Positions 1 to 10,828 of a DNA stretch of 64,000 bases are shown piece by piece. Below the pieces are notes generated by a model. It was not told where the DNA came from. It did not search any database and saw only the letters and a program-made list of their open reading frames with translations. A program made the translations under genes and the position numbers. Position 1 is the stretch's first letter. Each line of letters starts with the position of its first letter. This DNA is from Dugong dugon (taxonomy: Eukaryota > Chordata > Mammalia > Sirenia > Dugongidae), in assembly GCA_030035585.1 (NCBI GenBank), contig CM057462.1, positions 141,572,734 through 141,636,733 of the forward strand. The letters run 5' to 3'.

Positions 1-44
1 TCCAATTCTGGTATTTCTGTTATAGCAGCACTAAATGACTAACA
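1..44 (+). mobile_element. 3' end of a MaLR-like solo LTR (cut by window edge)
   Basis: The last 44 bases of an LTR. They match the ends of the two complete 507-bp LTRs at 4446-4952 and 6295-6801: a stretch reading TATAGCAGCACTAAATGACT, then AACA. Only the 3' terminus is in view, so its length and target duplication cannot be checked. Confidence 0.6.
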
Positions 45-250
45 AATGGGAAACAATAAGACTAAGTTCTGATTACTTGACAGAAACCATTCAGGCAAGA
101 AGGCAATGCGATGATATATACAAAAACCTTGATAACTTTGGTGAAGGGTAAGACAGCACACAGTACTGCGGAAACCAGCACAACTTGTCCAAGACAAGAT
201 CATGGATACTCCATAGATACATCCAAATTTCCAAAATTCTAACTCACAGG
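45..250 (+). mobile_element. L1 fragment with internal deletion
   Basis: Positions about 78-125 resemble the L1 segment just after ORF1 (compare 58351-58400, ending in CATGCAGGCA). From about 131 the sequence jumps straight to L1 3'-UTR sequence (compare 6231-6300, AACTTTGGTGAAGGGTGAGA). All of ORF2 is therefore missing. It is a separate, older copy directly upstream of L1 copy 1. Confidence 0.55.
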
Positions 251-257
251 GCTTCCA

Positions 258-1729
258 AGAAACATGGTGCTACAGACAGAAGCACCCCGCTGTTCCTCCA
301 CAGCAAAGACACAAAAAAGTAAGCAAAACGGAGACAAACATCAATCCTGGAACCCTAAGCATCAAATGAAGACAGAAAGAACTCAGCCAAGCACCAAACG
401 GACTAAGAAACTGACAAAGAAAAGAGAGCAAGAAAAAATATGTGCCGAGGTCCCCTATCAGCTAACACATCACGGATTCGCCATCTTGGACTACTGTCGG
501 AGATCGGCGAACAGGGAGTACAGGAAAGCAGGTTCATGGAGATCCCAGCAGGAGACAGAACAACTGGTAACCAGAAATACATGCTTTCCCACCCCCCACC
601 ATTCTTCATTCCCACTTGGCCTCCTCTGCTTCCTGCGGCCACAGTCTCTTGATCAGGAGTCACTGGCTTCAGGCCCATGCCTCTAGGATTGTAACCGCCC
701 ACACTGGCTGGCTCCCTAAGTGCCATCTGTTTGTTGCTGGTGTTGTTTTTTTTCCGCTTCTTTTGGTTTCTTCCACATCTCTCACCACCTGTCTCTCCTT
801 TCAAATACCTGACTCCATGTGCCATCTTTGCCTCTTCTTGAAAGGCTGTTAAATGCTGCTCAACTGTGGAACTGCTTCCCAGCCCACACCACCACGCTGG
901 TGGGATCCCTGGGGCTTTTTTGATTTGTTTCTTTTCTTGGCTTGGGAGCTACTTATCCAGTCTGCACAGCTGTGTGATGGGATCCCTGGGGGCATTTCAT
1001 TTTTCTTTTTGTTTTCTTTTCTTTTTTTCCTTTTTCATTTCTCAGTTTCTTGTCTCTCTACACTTACTTTCTCTTCCTGTCTCCTGAATACACAGTGCTG
1101 TGTGACACCTCTACCCGTTCTAGCAAGGCTTTACTACTTTACTATTTGGACTGGGAGATACTTCCCCAGTCTTCGCAGCCACACCAGTGGAATCATGGGG
1201 GGCTTTTTTTTTTTTTCTGATTTTTATTTATTTATTTTCTTATATGCTTTTTCTTTTTTTTTCCCTCCATTTCTCGGTCTCTCATTTCTCCACTCTAACG
1301 GCAAGCTCTTTAGCAATATTTTTCTTTGTTCTTAGCTCCTGTTTCTCTCTCCTCTTTCCCATACCCATCTTAGTTCTAAAAATAACAATCTCCACCCTCC
1401 TACCTGCCTACCTGAACCGTGTGCTGAACATTACACTGTCGAGCAGCACAGGCACAGCCTACCAGAACCCATCCTGCACTGATTCACAACCTGCTTTGTT
1501 GGTCCCAGTAGGTGCCACAAACAACCCAACCTAGGAACTCCCCTTTGGCTGGGCATGCCCCACTGCACCATAACTGAGTGACTGACCCAGCCCATTGGAC
1601 TATCATGCTCACAGACCAGAAAGCAATAAAGAACGTACAGCCAGTCTGCTCAGACATAACCAAATAAAACAAACAAGCAGGACAAAATAAACAAATCTAC
1701 AATCAATAAGCAAGGAAAATAACTACTGA
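258..1729 (+). promoter_or_regulatory. L1 copy 1 5' UTR
   Basis: Aligns by eye with 62463-64000: the stretches CCTCCACAGCAAAGA, AACTCAGCCAA and CGCCATCTTGGA recur in the same order, as do the later pyrimidine-rich zone (1010-1090) and its CTGAATAC box. GC content and CpG are much lower than in copy 4, as expected of a decayed methylated promoter. There is one diverged monomer unit instead of an array. Confidence 0.7.
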
Positions 1730-2188
1730 ATGTCCCGAAGACAGCAGAAGATATCAAAATCTATTAAAAAACAGGACAGGATGGTTCCACTAGGCATCCA
1801 AAATAAACTATCAGATGACTTTCCAGTAGAAGAAAAGGCACTAGAACTACCAGATACAGAATTCAAATCGCTAATTTTCAGAGCTATCCAAGAGTTGAAT
1901 AAAATATCAGACAAAAACGAGGAAAAAATAGACAAATTCATGGAAAAGGCAAACAAATTCATGGATAATACAGACAAAAAAATGGAAGACTTCAGGAAAA
2001 TAATACAGGAACAAAATGCCAAAATAAATTCAAAATCAAAATCCACCATGCAAGAAAAAGAAGGACACTATATAGTGATTAAAGGGATGATCCACCATGA
2101 AGACATAACCATAATAAACATCTACGCACCAAATGACAGAGCACCAAAATATATAAAAGAAACTAATAGCACTGAAAAAAGAAACTGA
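1730..2188 (+). pseudogene. L1 ORF1 N-terminus fused in frame to ORF2 endonuclease fragment
   Basis: A 152-residue open frame. Residues 1 to about 100 are ORF1p-like: a start MSRRQQKISKSIKKQ parallel to MMARRQQSISNHIKRQ of copy 3, then a Lys/Glu-rich coiled-coil-prone stretch. From about residue 105 it is ORF2 endonuclease (KEGHYIVIKG...INIYAPNDRAPKY). In copy 3 the corresponding sites are about 57885 and 59250, so about 1.3 kb was lost. The ORF1 nucleic-acid-binding C-terminus and the first half of the endonuclease are both gone. The frame ends about 45 bases before the GDFNTPLS motif because of a frameshift. Confidence 0.8.
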
Positions 2189-5100
2189 CAGTTCGACAAT
2201 AATAGTAGGAGACTTCAACACACCACTCTCGCAAAGGACAGAAAATCTAGAAAGAAACTCAACAACGATACAGAAGACCTAAAAGGCACAATCGGCCAAC
2301 TTGACCTCATAGATATATATAGAACACTCCACCCAACAGCTACAAAGTACACACTGATTTCCAATAAACATGAAATGTTCTCCAGAATAGACCACATCTT
2401 AGGCCACAGAGCAACTCTCAACAAAATCCAAATCACTGAGATAATACAAAGTATCTTCTCTGATGACAACATCATCAAGGTAGAAATTAATAACAGGAAC
2501 AGCAAGGAAAGAAAATCAATTAAATAGAAACTGAATAACATTCTGCTTACAAAACCACTGGGTAATAGAAGAAATCAGAGACGGAATCAAAAATTTCCAA
2601 GAATCAAATCAGAATGAGAACACATCATATCAAAACCTTTGCGACACAGAAAGAGGACAATTTATAGCAATAAATGCACACATCAAAAAAGAAGAAAGGA
2701 ACAAAATCATAACATTAGCTACACAGCACAAACAAATAGAAAGAGAACAGCAAAAAAAAAAAAAAAACAAAACAAAAACAAAAAACAAAACAAACAAAAA
2801 AAACCCACAGCCACTGGAAGGAAATAATAAAGATCAGAGCAGAAATAAATGAAACAGAGAACAGAAAAATAATAGAAAGAATCAACAAAACCAAAAGTTG
2901 GTTCTTTGATAGGATCAACAAAATCGACAAATCAGTGGACTAACCGACAAAAGAAAAACAGGAGAGGACACAAATAACCCAAAGAAGAAATGAAATGGGG
3001 GATATTACAACAAACCCAACTGACATAAAACAGATCATAACAGAGTATTATGAAAAACTACACTCCAACAAATCTGAAAACCTAGAGGAAATGGATAAAT
3101 TACTAGAAACACATAATTTACCCAAACTAACACAAAGTGATGTAGAAAATATGAACAGATCCATAACAAGAGAAGAGATTGAAAAGGTAACAAAAAAAAC
3201 TTCAAACCAAAAAAAGCCCTAGCCCAGATGGCTTCACTGGAGAATTCTACCAAACATTTAGAGAAGAGCTTATACCAGTACTACTCAAATTATTTCAGAA
3301 CATAAAAAAGGAAGCAAAACTTCCAAATTCATTCTATGAAACCAGTATAATCCTGATATCAAAACCAGGCAAAGATGCCACAAAAAAGAAAATTACAGAC
3401 CAATATCTCTCATGAGTATAAATGCAAAAATTCTCAACAGAATTCTAGCAAATAGAATTCAGCATCATATAAAAAAATAATATGCCATGATCAAGTAGGA
3501 TTCATACCAGGTATGCAAGGATGGTTCAACATTAGAAAATCAATCAACATAATTCACCACATAAATAAAAGGAAAGAAAAGAATCGCAGAATCATCTCAA
3601 CTGACACAAAAAAAAGGCATTTGACAAAGTCCATTTCTGGCAAAAACTCTCAGTAAAATAGATATTGAAGAGAAATTTCTCAACATAATAAAGGGAATCT
3701 ATGCAAAACCAAGAGCCAATATCATTCTTAATGGAGAGAGGCTGAAAACATTCCCCTTGAGAAAACGACAAGACAAGGATGCTGTCTATCACCACTCCTA
3801 TTTAATATTGTGCTGGAAGTCCTAGCTAGAGCAATAAGGCAAGAAAAATAAAGGGCATCCAAATTGGTTAATGAAGAAGTTAAACTGTCCCTGTTTGTGG
3901 ATGATACGATACTATACATAGAAAACCCAAAAGACTCCACAAGAAAACTACTGTAACTAATAGAAAGACTCAGCAGACTAGCAGGATACAAAATAAACAT
4001 ACAAAAATCAGTTGAATTCCTATACACCAATAAAAAGAACGATGAAAAGGAAATTAGGAAAACAATAGCATTTATAATAGCCCCTAAAAAAATAAAATAC
4101 TTAGGAATAAATCTAACCAGGGTTGTAAAACACCTATACAAAGTAAACCACAAAACACTACTGCAAGAAACCAAAACAGATCTACATAAATGGAAAAACA
4201 TATCATGCTCATGGATAAGTAGACTAAACATTGTGAAAATGACAATTCTATCCAAAGCAATTTACAATACAATGCAATCCCGACTCAAATACCAATAATA
4301 TTCTTTAAAGAGATGGACAAGCTAATCATTAACTTTATATGGAAAGGGAAGAAGCCCCGAATAAGTAAAGCACTAATGAAGAAGAATAAAGTAGGAGGAC
4401 TCCCACTACCTGACCTCAGAACCTACTATATACAGTTACAGTAGTTGTCATGGATTGAATTGTGTCCCCAAAAAATATGTGTCAACTTGGCTGGGTCATG
4501 ATCCCCAGTATTGTATGATTATGTAACATTTTGTAATCTGATGTGATTTCCTTATGTTTTGCAAACTCTATCACTATGATGCAATAAGATGGATTAGCAA
4601 CAGTTATACTGATGAGGTATATCAGATGGGAGAGTGTCTTATGCCAGTTTCTTTTGAGATATAAAAGACAGAAGCAAGCAGAGACACATGGGAATCTCAT
4701 ACCACCAAGACAGCAGGGCTGGGAGCAGAGTGCATTCTTTGGCCCTGAGGTTCCTGCGTAGAGAAGCTCCCAGACAAACGGAGGATAGATGACATGGACC
4801 TTCCTCCAGAGCTGACAGAGAAAGTGTTCCCTTGGAGCTGACGGTTTGAATTTGGACTTGTCACCTACTGCACTGTGAGAGAATAAACTTCTCTTTGTTA
4901 AAGCCATCCACTTGTGGTGTTTCGGTTACAGCAGCACTAGATGACTAAGAAAGTAGTCAAAACAGCCTGGTATTGGTACAACAGATACATTGACCAATGG
5001 AACAGAATTGAGAACCCAGATGTAAATCCATCTACCTACTGTCACCTGATCTTTGACAAGGGTCCAAAGTCCATCAAATGGGGCAATGACAGTCTTTTCA

Positions 5101-6120
5101 ACAAATTGTGCTGGCAAAACTGAACGCCCATCTGCAAAAAATAAAACTGGACCCATACCTCACACCATATACAAAAACTAATTCAAAATGGATCAAAGAC
5201 CTAAATATAAAGCCCAAACCAATAAAGTTCATAGAAGAAAAAATAGGATCAACACTAGAGGCCTTAATATATGGCATTAAAAGGATACAAACCATAACCA
5301 ACAACACGTAAACTCCAGAAGAAGCTAGATAACAGGGATCTTCTGAAAATTAAACACTTATGCTCATCAGAAGACTTCCTCAAAAGAGTAAAAAGAGAAT
5401 CTACAGACTGAGAAAAAAATTTTGGTCATTGTAAATCAGACCAAGGTCTAATCTCTAAAATGTACAAGAAAACCAACACCTCTACAACAAAAAGACAAAT
5501 AATCCAGTAAAATAATGGGCAAAGGCAACGAACAGACACTTCACGAAAGAAGATGTTCAAGTGGCCAACAACAGACACATGAGGAAAAGCTCATGATCAC
5601 TAGCCATTACAGAAATGCAAATCAAAACCATAATGAGATACCATCTCACCTTGGCATTACTGGCATGAATCAAAAAAACTGGAAATAACAAATGTCGGAG
5701 AGGTTGCGAGGAGATCAAAAATCTTACGCACTGCTGGTGGGAATGCAAAATAATACAACCATTTTGGAAAACGATATGGTGCTTCCTTAGAAAGCTACAA
5801 ATAGAAATACCATACAATCCAGCAATGCCATTCCTAGGAACATATTCGAGAGAAATAAGAGCTATCACACGAATAGACATATGCACACCTATGTTCACTG
5901 CAGCATTGTTCACAATAGCAAAAAGATGGAAGCAACCTAGATGCCCATCAACAGATGAATGGATAAACAAACTATGGTACATATACACAATGGAATACTG
6001 TGCAATAAAGAACAATGATAAATCTGCAAAATATCTTACAACATCAATGAATCTGGAGGGCATTATTCTGAGTGAAATAAGTCAATCACAAAAGGACAAA
6101 TACTGTATGAGACCACTATT
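2030..6120 (+). pseudogene. L1 ORF2 remnant (endonuclease/reverse transcriptase), copy 1
   Basis: ORF2p nicks DNA and reverse-transcribes L1 RNA. Traces in order: endonuclease motif GDFNTPLS in a shifted frame near 2205; SRIDHILGHRA-type segment near 2385; RT motif region [13 protein letters not shown] near 3508; catalytic box FVDDTILY near 3892 with both Asp kept; C-terminal TAWYWYN near 4970 and ending near 6120. Frame is lost repeatedly, an A-rich expansion sits at 2751-2800, and a 507-bp LTR interrupts at 4446-4952. Confidence 0.85.
4441..4957 (+). mobile_element. 507-bp MaLR-like solo LTR with 5-bp TSD
   Basis: Inserted in L1 ORF2. GTAGT at 4441-4445 and 4953-4957 is a perfect target duplication around 4446-4952. 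The LTR starts TGTCATGGATTGAATTGTGTC (MLT1-like) and ends GATGACTAAGAAA. It has a TATA-like ATATAAAAG near 4659 and AATAAA at 4882. The tail AAAGCCATCCACTTGTGG parallels the MaLR end AAGCCACCCAGTTTGTGG seen at 48738. No internal retroviral genes remain. Confidence 0.88.
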
Positions 6121-6168
6121 ATAAAAACTCATGAAAAAGTTAACGCACAGAAACATCTTTGATGGTTA

Positions 6169-6193
6169 CGGGGGAGGGGAGGGGTGTGAAGGG
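6169..6193 (+). other. G-quadruplex-capable tract in L1 3' UTR
   Basis: Four G runs (5, 4, 4 and 3 bases) separated by loops of 1, 1 and 6 bases: GGGGGAGGGGAGGGG, then TGTGAAGGG. Such a polypurine G4 tract is a known hallmark of mammalian L1 3' UTRs. Its counterpart in copy 2 is at 18985-19007. Confidence 0.75.
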
Positions 6194-6289
6194 AAAAACA
6201 CTAACTAGACAATAGATAAGTGGTAACTTTGGTGAAGGGTGAGACAGTACACAACGTTGGGGAAGTCAGCACAACTTGACCAAGACAAG

Positions 6290-6806
6290 GTCATTGTCTT
6301 AGTCATCTAGTGCTGCTATAACAGAAATACCACAAGTGGATGGCTTTCACAAAGAGAAGTTTATTCTCTCACAGTCAGGTAGGCTACAAGTCCAAATTCA
6401 GGGCATCAGCTCCAGGGGAATGCTTTCTCCATCAGCGCTGGAGGAAGGTCCATGTCATCAGTCTTCCCTTGGTCTGGGAGCTTCTCTACACGGAAACCTC
6501 AGGTCCAAAGGACGCACTCTGCTCCTGGCACTGCTTTCTTGGTGGTATGGGGTTCCCGTGTGTCTCTGCTTGGTTCTCTCTTTTAAATCTCAAAAGAGAT
6601 TGGCTTAAGACACTATCCAATCTTGTACACCTCATCAGTATAACTGCCGCTAATCCATCTTATTAGATCATAGTGATTGTATTTACAACACATAAGGAAA
6701 TCACATCAGATTACAAAATGGTACACTATTATACAATACTGGGAATTATGACCCAGCCAAGTTGACAGATATTTTTGGCGGACACAATTCAATCCATGAC
6801 AGTCAT
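6290..6806 (-). mobile_element. 507-bp MaLR-like solo LTR, reverse orientation, 5-bp TSD
   Basis: The same family as 4446-4952 but on the - strand, occupying 6295-6801. GTCAT at 6290-6294 and 6802-6806 is a perfect target duplication. The LTR reads TGTCTTAGTC...CCATGACA on the + strand, giving proper TG...CA termini. It is exactly as long as the other copy. Open frames across it (6336-6666) are chance frames within the LTR. Confidence 0.9.
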
Positions 6807-7689
6807 GGACGCTTCACAGACACATCCAAACTCCCCGAGGGACCGAATCACTGGGCTGAGGGCTGGGGATCACGGTCTCAGGGAACATCTAGCTCAACTG
6901 GCATAGCACAGTTTATAAAGAAAATGTTCTACATTCTACTTTGCTGAGTAGTGTCTAGGGTCTTAAAAGCTTGTGAGTGGCCATCTAAGAGACTCCACTA
7001 GTCGCACTCCATCGGGAACAAGGAAGAATTAAGAAAACCAAAGACACAAGTCAAAGATTAGTCCAAAGGACTAATGGACCACAACTACCATAACCCCCAC
7101 TAGACTAAGTTCAGCACAACTAGATGATGCCCGTCTACCACCACCTACTGCTCTGACAAGGATCACAACAGAGGGTCCCGGACAGAGCTGGAGAAAAATG
7201 TAGAACAAAATTCTAACTCAAAATAAAAGACCACACTTACTAGTCTGAAAGAGACTGAAGAAACACTGAGAGTATGGCCCCTGGACATCATTTTAACTCA
7301 GTACTGAAGTCACTCCTGATGTTCACCCTTCAGCCAAAGGTTAGACAGGCCCATAAAACAAAATGAGACTTAATAGGCACACCAGCCCAGGGGCAAGGAC
7401 GAGAAGGCAGGAGCGGACAGGAAAGCTGGTAATAAGGAATCCAAGGTCAAGAAGGGGAAAGTGTTGACACGTCGTGGTGTTGGTAACCAATGTCACAAAG
7501 TAATATGTTTTGTTTGTTTAATGAGAAATTAATTCGCTATGTAAACTTTCATCTAAAGCACAATAAAAAAATAAAATAACTTAAAATATTCCTATAAAGA
7601 AATCTTCTGGCACAGACAGTGATCTCTACCATATAAAGAAGAAATAACTTCAATATTACACAAACTTAGAAAAAGCACATTATTCAATT

Positions 7690-8370
7690 TCTTCTATGAG
7701 GTTTTTATAACTTTGATTTCAAACCCAAATAAGAACAGCACAAGAAAAAGTTAAGAATAGAGGTCAATCACATTCAAGAACATAGATGTAATATTCCTAA
7801 AAAAAAAAAGCAAAATGAATTAGCAGTATATAAAAAGGATTATGCAACATGTCTAAATTGGGTATATCCCAAGAATGCAATGTAGGCTTACGTTAAAAAA
7901 AAAAAAAAAAGGCAATTTAATTTGCCACATTAACAGTATAGAGAAGAAAAAAACTATATGAGCATCCCAATAGTTGGAAAAATACATTTAAAAAATTCAT
8001 ACTCATTCTAAGTAAAATAAAAACCCTTTGCAAAACAGGAATAGAAGAAATTTCCTGTATCTAATAAAGAATATCTACCAAAAGAAGACATATAATAAGC
8101 ATCATCCCTAGGGGTAAATCACTGAATACATCTCACTTTAAGATTAAGAACAAGGCAAAGATGCCTAATAGGCTACCCCCATGCAATACAGTGTTGAAGT
8201 TCCTAGCCATCGCAATATGCCAAGAAAAATTTTAAATGGTATAATGATTAGAACGAAAGAAAAAAAGTGTCATTATTCCCATATAAAATTATTGGATATG
8301 TTGAAAATCTGAAAGCGTCTCAGATACTAAATTAAATTATCCAATTTGAAAAAGAGAAAAGATTTAAAAT
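7690..8370 (+). mobile_element. Ancient L1 (L1M-type) ORF2 fragment
   Basis: Strongly decayed. It shows the order of ORF2 RT-region phrases seen at 60600-61100: ATATAAAAAGGATTATGCAAC, CCCAAGAATGCAATGTAGG, AAAACAGGAATAGAAGAAAT, AACAAGGCAAAGATGCC, and AATATGCCAAGAAAAA. No frame survives. It is older than L1 copies 1-4. Confidence 0.6.
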
Positions 8371-8769
8371 ATAATAAACAGAGCCTCAGTAACCTGTGAA
8401 CAAGTATCAAGCAGTCTTACTAGTAACTGAGAATGAATGGGGTAGAAATCATACCTGAGGAAAAAACTATCAAAATGTTTCCAAATTTTGCTCAAATAAT
8501 CAACTTACATATCCAAGATGCTTAGTGAACTCAAGTATTAGTCATACAAAGATAACCACTACTAGGGTATCACAGTCAAACTTCTGAAAAACCAAAAAAA
8601 AGTAAATATTTTAAAAGCACCAAGAGAAAACACACACACACATAACATACAGGATAACAACGATTGCTGACTTTTAAAACAAAAGAAAACAAAGAATAAA
8701 AGGAAACTAGAAGACACTGGTGAGAACACCTTTAAGTGCTTAAAGAAAAAAAAAGGCAAAACAGAATTA

Positions 8770-9230
8770 TATATTGAGCAAAAATATCCTTTATAAATGA
8801 GGGTGAAATATAGATATTTTCAAATTAGCAAAAACTAAGAAAATTAGTCACCAACAGATCTTCCCCGTAAGAAGTGATGAAGGAAGTTTTTCAGGTTAAT
8901 AGGAAATGACACTAGATGGCAACTCACACATACAGAAAAGAACGAAGAACATCAGAAATGGTAATCGGGTAAACCTTAAAAGAAAAAATATATATATATA
9001 TTTAAATTTCTTTCAGACCTCTATTTAAAGCAGAAATAGTAACACTGTATTGTGAAATTTATTATATATATAAATAAAATATATGATAACAATAGCAAAA
9101 AGGATGGCATGCAAATGGAGTTTTATTGTTGCAAGATGGTATTTTTTGTGAAGTGGCACAATATTTACTTGAAATATATTGTAATAAACATTCTGAAGGT
9201 ATATTCTAATCCCTAGAGTAAGCACTAAAA
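8770..9230 (+). mobile_element. Ancient L1 inter-ORF/5' fragment
   Basis: Phrases such as AAAAATATCCTTTATAAATG, TGATGAAGGAAGTTTTTCAG and the TGTAATAAACATTCTGAAGG zone are typical of the region just upstream of ORF2 in old mammalian L1s. It lies downstream of an ORF2 piece in the same orientation, so this is a second copy or a rearranged one. A short (TA)n tract is at 8985-9002. Confidence 0.45.
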
Positions 9231-9365
9231 TTTAAAAAAAATAAAAAGCACCGAGATATAGCTAAAAAGCTATGACAGGAATTACAATGGGAATGTTAAA
9301 GAGTGGTTAACATGGTTGAGTTGGGTTAAAGATGAGGTTACTGGAAGAGAATTGGAAGAACTATA

Positions 9366-9539
9366 GAGTATATGGAGCCCTGGTGGTGAAGTGGTTAAAG
9401 AGCTTGGCTGCTAACCAAAAGGTTAGCAGTCTGAATCCACCAGCTGCTCCTTGGAAACCATATGGGGGCAGTTCTACTCTGTCCTACAGAGTCGCTAGGA
9501 GTTGGAATTGACTCCATGGCAACAGGTTATGGAGTATAT
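9366..9539 (+). mobile_element. AfroSINE, short type, with TSD
   Basis: The SINE occupies 9374-9531: head GGAGCCCTGGTGG with A-box-like GTGAAGTGGTTAAAG and a B-box region, body TTGGAAACCATATGGGGG, and RTE-like tail GAGTCGCTAGGAGTTGGAAT. GAGTATAT at 9366-9373 and 9532-9539 is the target duplication. A second SINE follows immediately. Confidence 0.9.
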
Positions 9540-9740
9540 GGAGTCTCTGAATGGTGCAAACGGTTAACTTGCTCAACTGCTAACTGAGAGGCTGGTAGTT
9601 CGAGTTCACCTAGAGGCACCTTGGAAGAAAGGCCTGACAATCTACTTACAAAAAATCAGCCACTGAACAACCTACGGAGCACAGTTCTACAAGGATACAC
9701 AGGGGGTCATCATGAATTGCTGACCTGATGGCAGCTGATT
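9540..9740 (+). mobile_element. AfroSINE, long type (tRNA-Asn-like head)
   Basis: Head GAGTCTCTGAATGGTGCAAA, B box GTAGTTCGAGTTCACC, then the type-specific block GAAGAAAGGCCTGACAATCT and a tail with CATGAATTGCTGACCTGATG. The head pattern resembles tRNA-Asn (inference from known tRNA layout). The site sequence recurs at 9746-9754. Confidence 0.85.
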
Positions 9741-9754
9741 GTTATAGTGTATAT

Positions 9755-10362
9755 CCATCTTAACAAGCAGAGGTGAGTAATTAGCAAATTCTTTGAGTTG
9801 ATATCCCCTTTCCCTTGTTCCCTTGAATAATGTATTTTGATTTTTCAATATGTTGTATTATCGGTTTATTTGTGAAGTCCTTAATTATTTTCATTCTCTT
9901 TTCTTTTGAAATTGTTTGCAGTCACATATTATGAATGGAATAAGACTTGATATGTAATATTTATGTTTGCCAAACACTGTAGAGGCTATATCCTTAGTCA
10001 AGAGCCAAGAATATATCTAGGTTAATGATTGTGAGATGTAAGTTACAAAATGTCACAAGTCTATTAGGTAAAAAAAAAAGGTCACTGGATGAGAATCCTG
10101 AAGAAAAATGTCTCTGAATAAAAGACAAAGGATCCAAAGGCTCACTCTTTCTGACTCTCCTGATAACACTATCGCCTGTTATTGATAATGGGAGGAGGCT
10201 GAACTTGAAGAAGGACTGGAATAGATGTTGAAATGTAATAGGGTTATAAACTTTTGAAAAATTCACTTACTGCTGCTTGAGATATCATTATAACCGTTCT
10301 GATTATGTTCTGGGGAATGGCTTATGCCAATAAATTTACAAAAGACTTTGTAAGTAAATAAT
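9755..10362. other. No recognisable feature
   Basis: AT-rich sequence without a recognised repeat family, splice-framed exon or long open frame (best chance frame 90 codons on the - strand at 9994-10266). Probably old unique or decayed sequence. Confidence 0.5.
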
Positions 10363-10711
10363 TGACTAACATTTGTTCTTGTTAGTTGCTGTGGAGTTGG
10401 CTCTCAGTTCATAGTGACCCCACGTACAACAGAAAGAAATGCTGCCTGGTCCTGCGCCATCCTCATGATATATTGCAGATCAGACTATTCGGAGCCATAG
10501 GGTTTCCATTGGCTAATTTTCAGAAGCAGATCTCCTGCCTTTCTTCCTACTGTGTTTTAGTTTGGAAGCTCTAGTGAAACCTATTTAGTATCACACTAAC
10601 ACACACAAACCTCCACTGATGGAGCACTGGCCAGGAATTGAATCCGGGTACCCTGCAAGGAAGAGGAAAATTCTACCACTGAAAAACCAATGCCCTCAAC
10701 TGATTAACATT
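10363..10711 (-). mobile_element. tRNA-Gly-headed SINE with RTE-like tail
   Basis: The SINE occupies 10374-10700. On the - strand its head resembles tRNA-Gly (B box near GGGTACCCGGATTCAATTCC, + strand GAATTGAATCCGGGTACCC), and its tail, GTCACTATGAACTGAGAGCC, matches the RTE/AfroSINE end. TGACTAACATT (10363-10373) and TGATTAACATT (10701-10711) form the target duplication with one mismatch. It is a different SINE type from the GGAGCCC-headed ones. Confidence 0.75.
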
Positions 10712-10733
10712 GTAATCCTCTTCAGATTTATCT

Positions 10734-10828
10734 AGGATCTCAGAGACGCTATCACTCTTGGTGCAGAATCACCCATAGACATGAGCAAGTGGGGCCCTTA
10801 TCATAGTCCCCGCTTGAGGAGCTCCACT
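10734..10828 (+). repeat. 95-bp direct repeat, copy a
   Basis: Matches 12090-12183 at about 90% (about eight substitutions and one 1-base indel), including an uninterrupted CATAGACATGAGCAAGTGGG. The family is not recognised, and the two copies are 1.36 kb apart in direct orientation. Confidence 0.85.

Larger units (their letters stand above)
258..7577 (+). mobile_element. LINE-1 copy 1, near full length, broken
   Basis: The order is 5' UTR, ORF1 start, ORF2 remnants, a G-rich tract, a long 3' UTR, and a polyA signal (AATAAA at 7562) followed by an A-rich tail. The 5' UTR is homologous to that of copy 4 at 62463, but it carries only one diverged monomer-like unit (about 590-930). About 1.3 kb is missing between ORF1 and ORF2, and two solo LTRs interrupt it at 4446-4952 and 6295-6801. 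Many stops and frameshifts make it inactive. Flanking target duplications were not recognisable. Confidence 0.9.
6121..7577 (+). other. L1 copy 1 3' UTR
   Basis: Begins after the ORF2 end, passes a G-rich tract (6169-6193), and continues on both sides of the inserted LTR (6295-6801) to the AATAAA at 7562. No coding potential. It differs clearly from the 3' UTR of L1 copy 2 (18066-19060), apart from the G-rich tract and neighbouring TAGATAATAGATAAG. Confidence 0.8.

Noticed and set aside
403-1335. Several 115-160 codon frames near the left end
   Set aside because: They lie in the L1 copy 1 5' UTR, on both strands and in low-complexity pyrimidine-rich sequence.
6336-6666. Frames of 90 and 108 codons
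   Set aside because: They run antisense through a solo LTR with exact TSDs.
10374-10700. tRNA-Gly gene on the - strand (also 37897-38183, 49223-49437)
   Set aside because: The tRNA-like part is the head of a SINE with a non-tRNA body, an RTE-like tail and target duplications.
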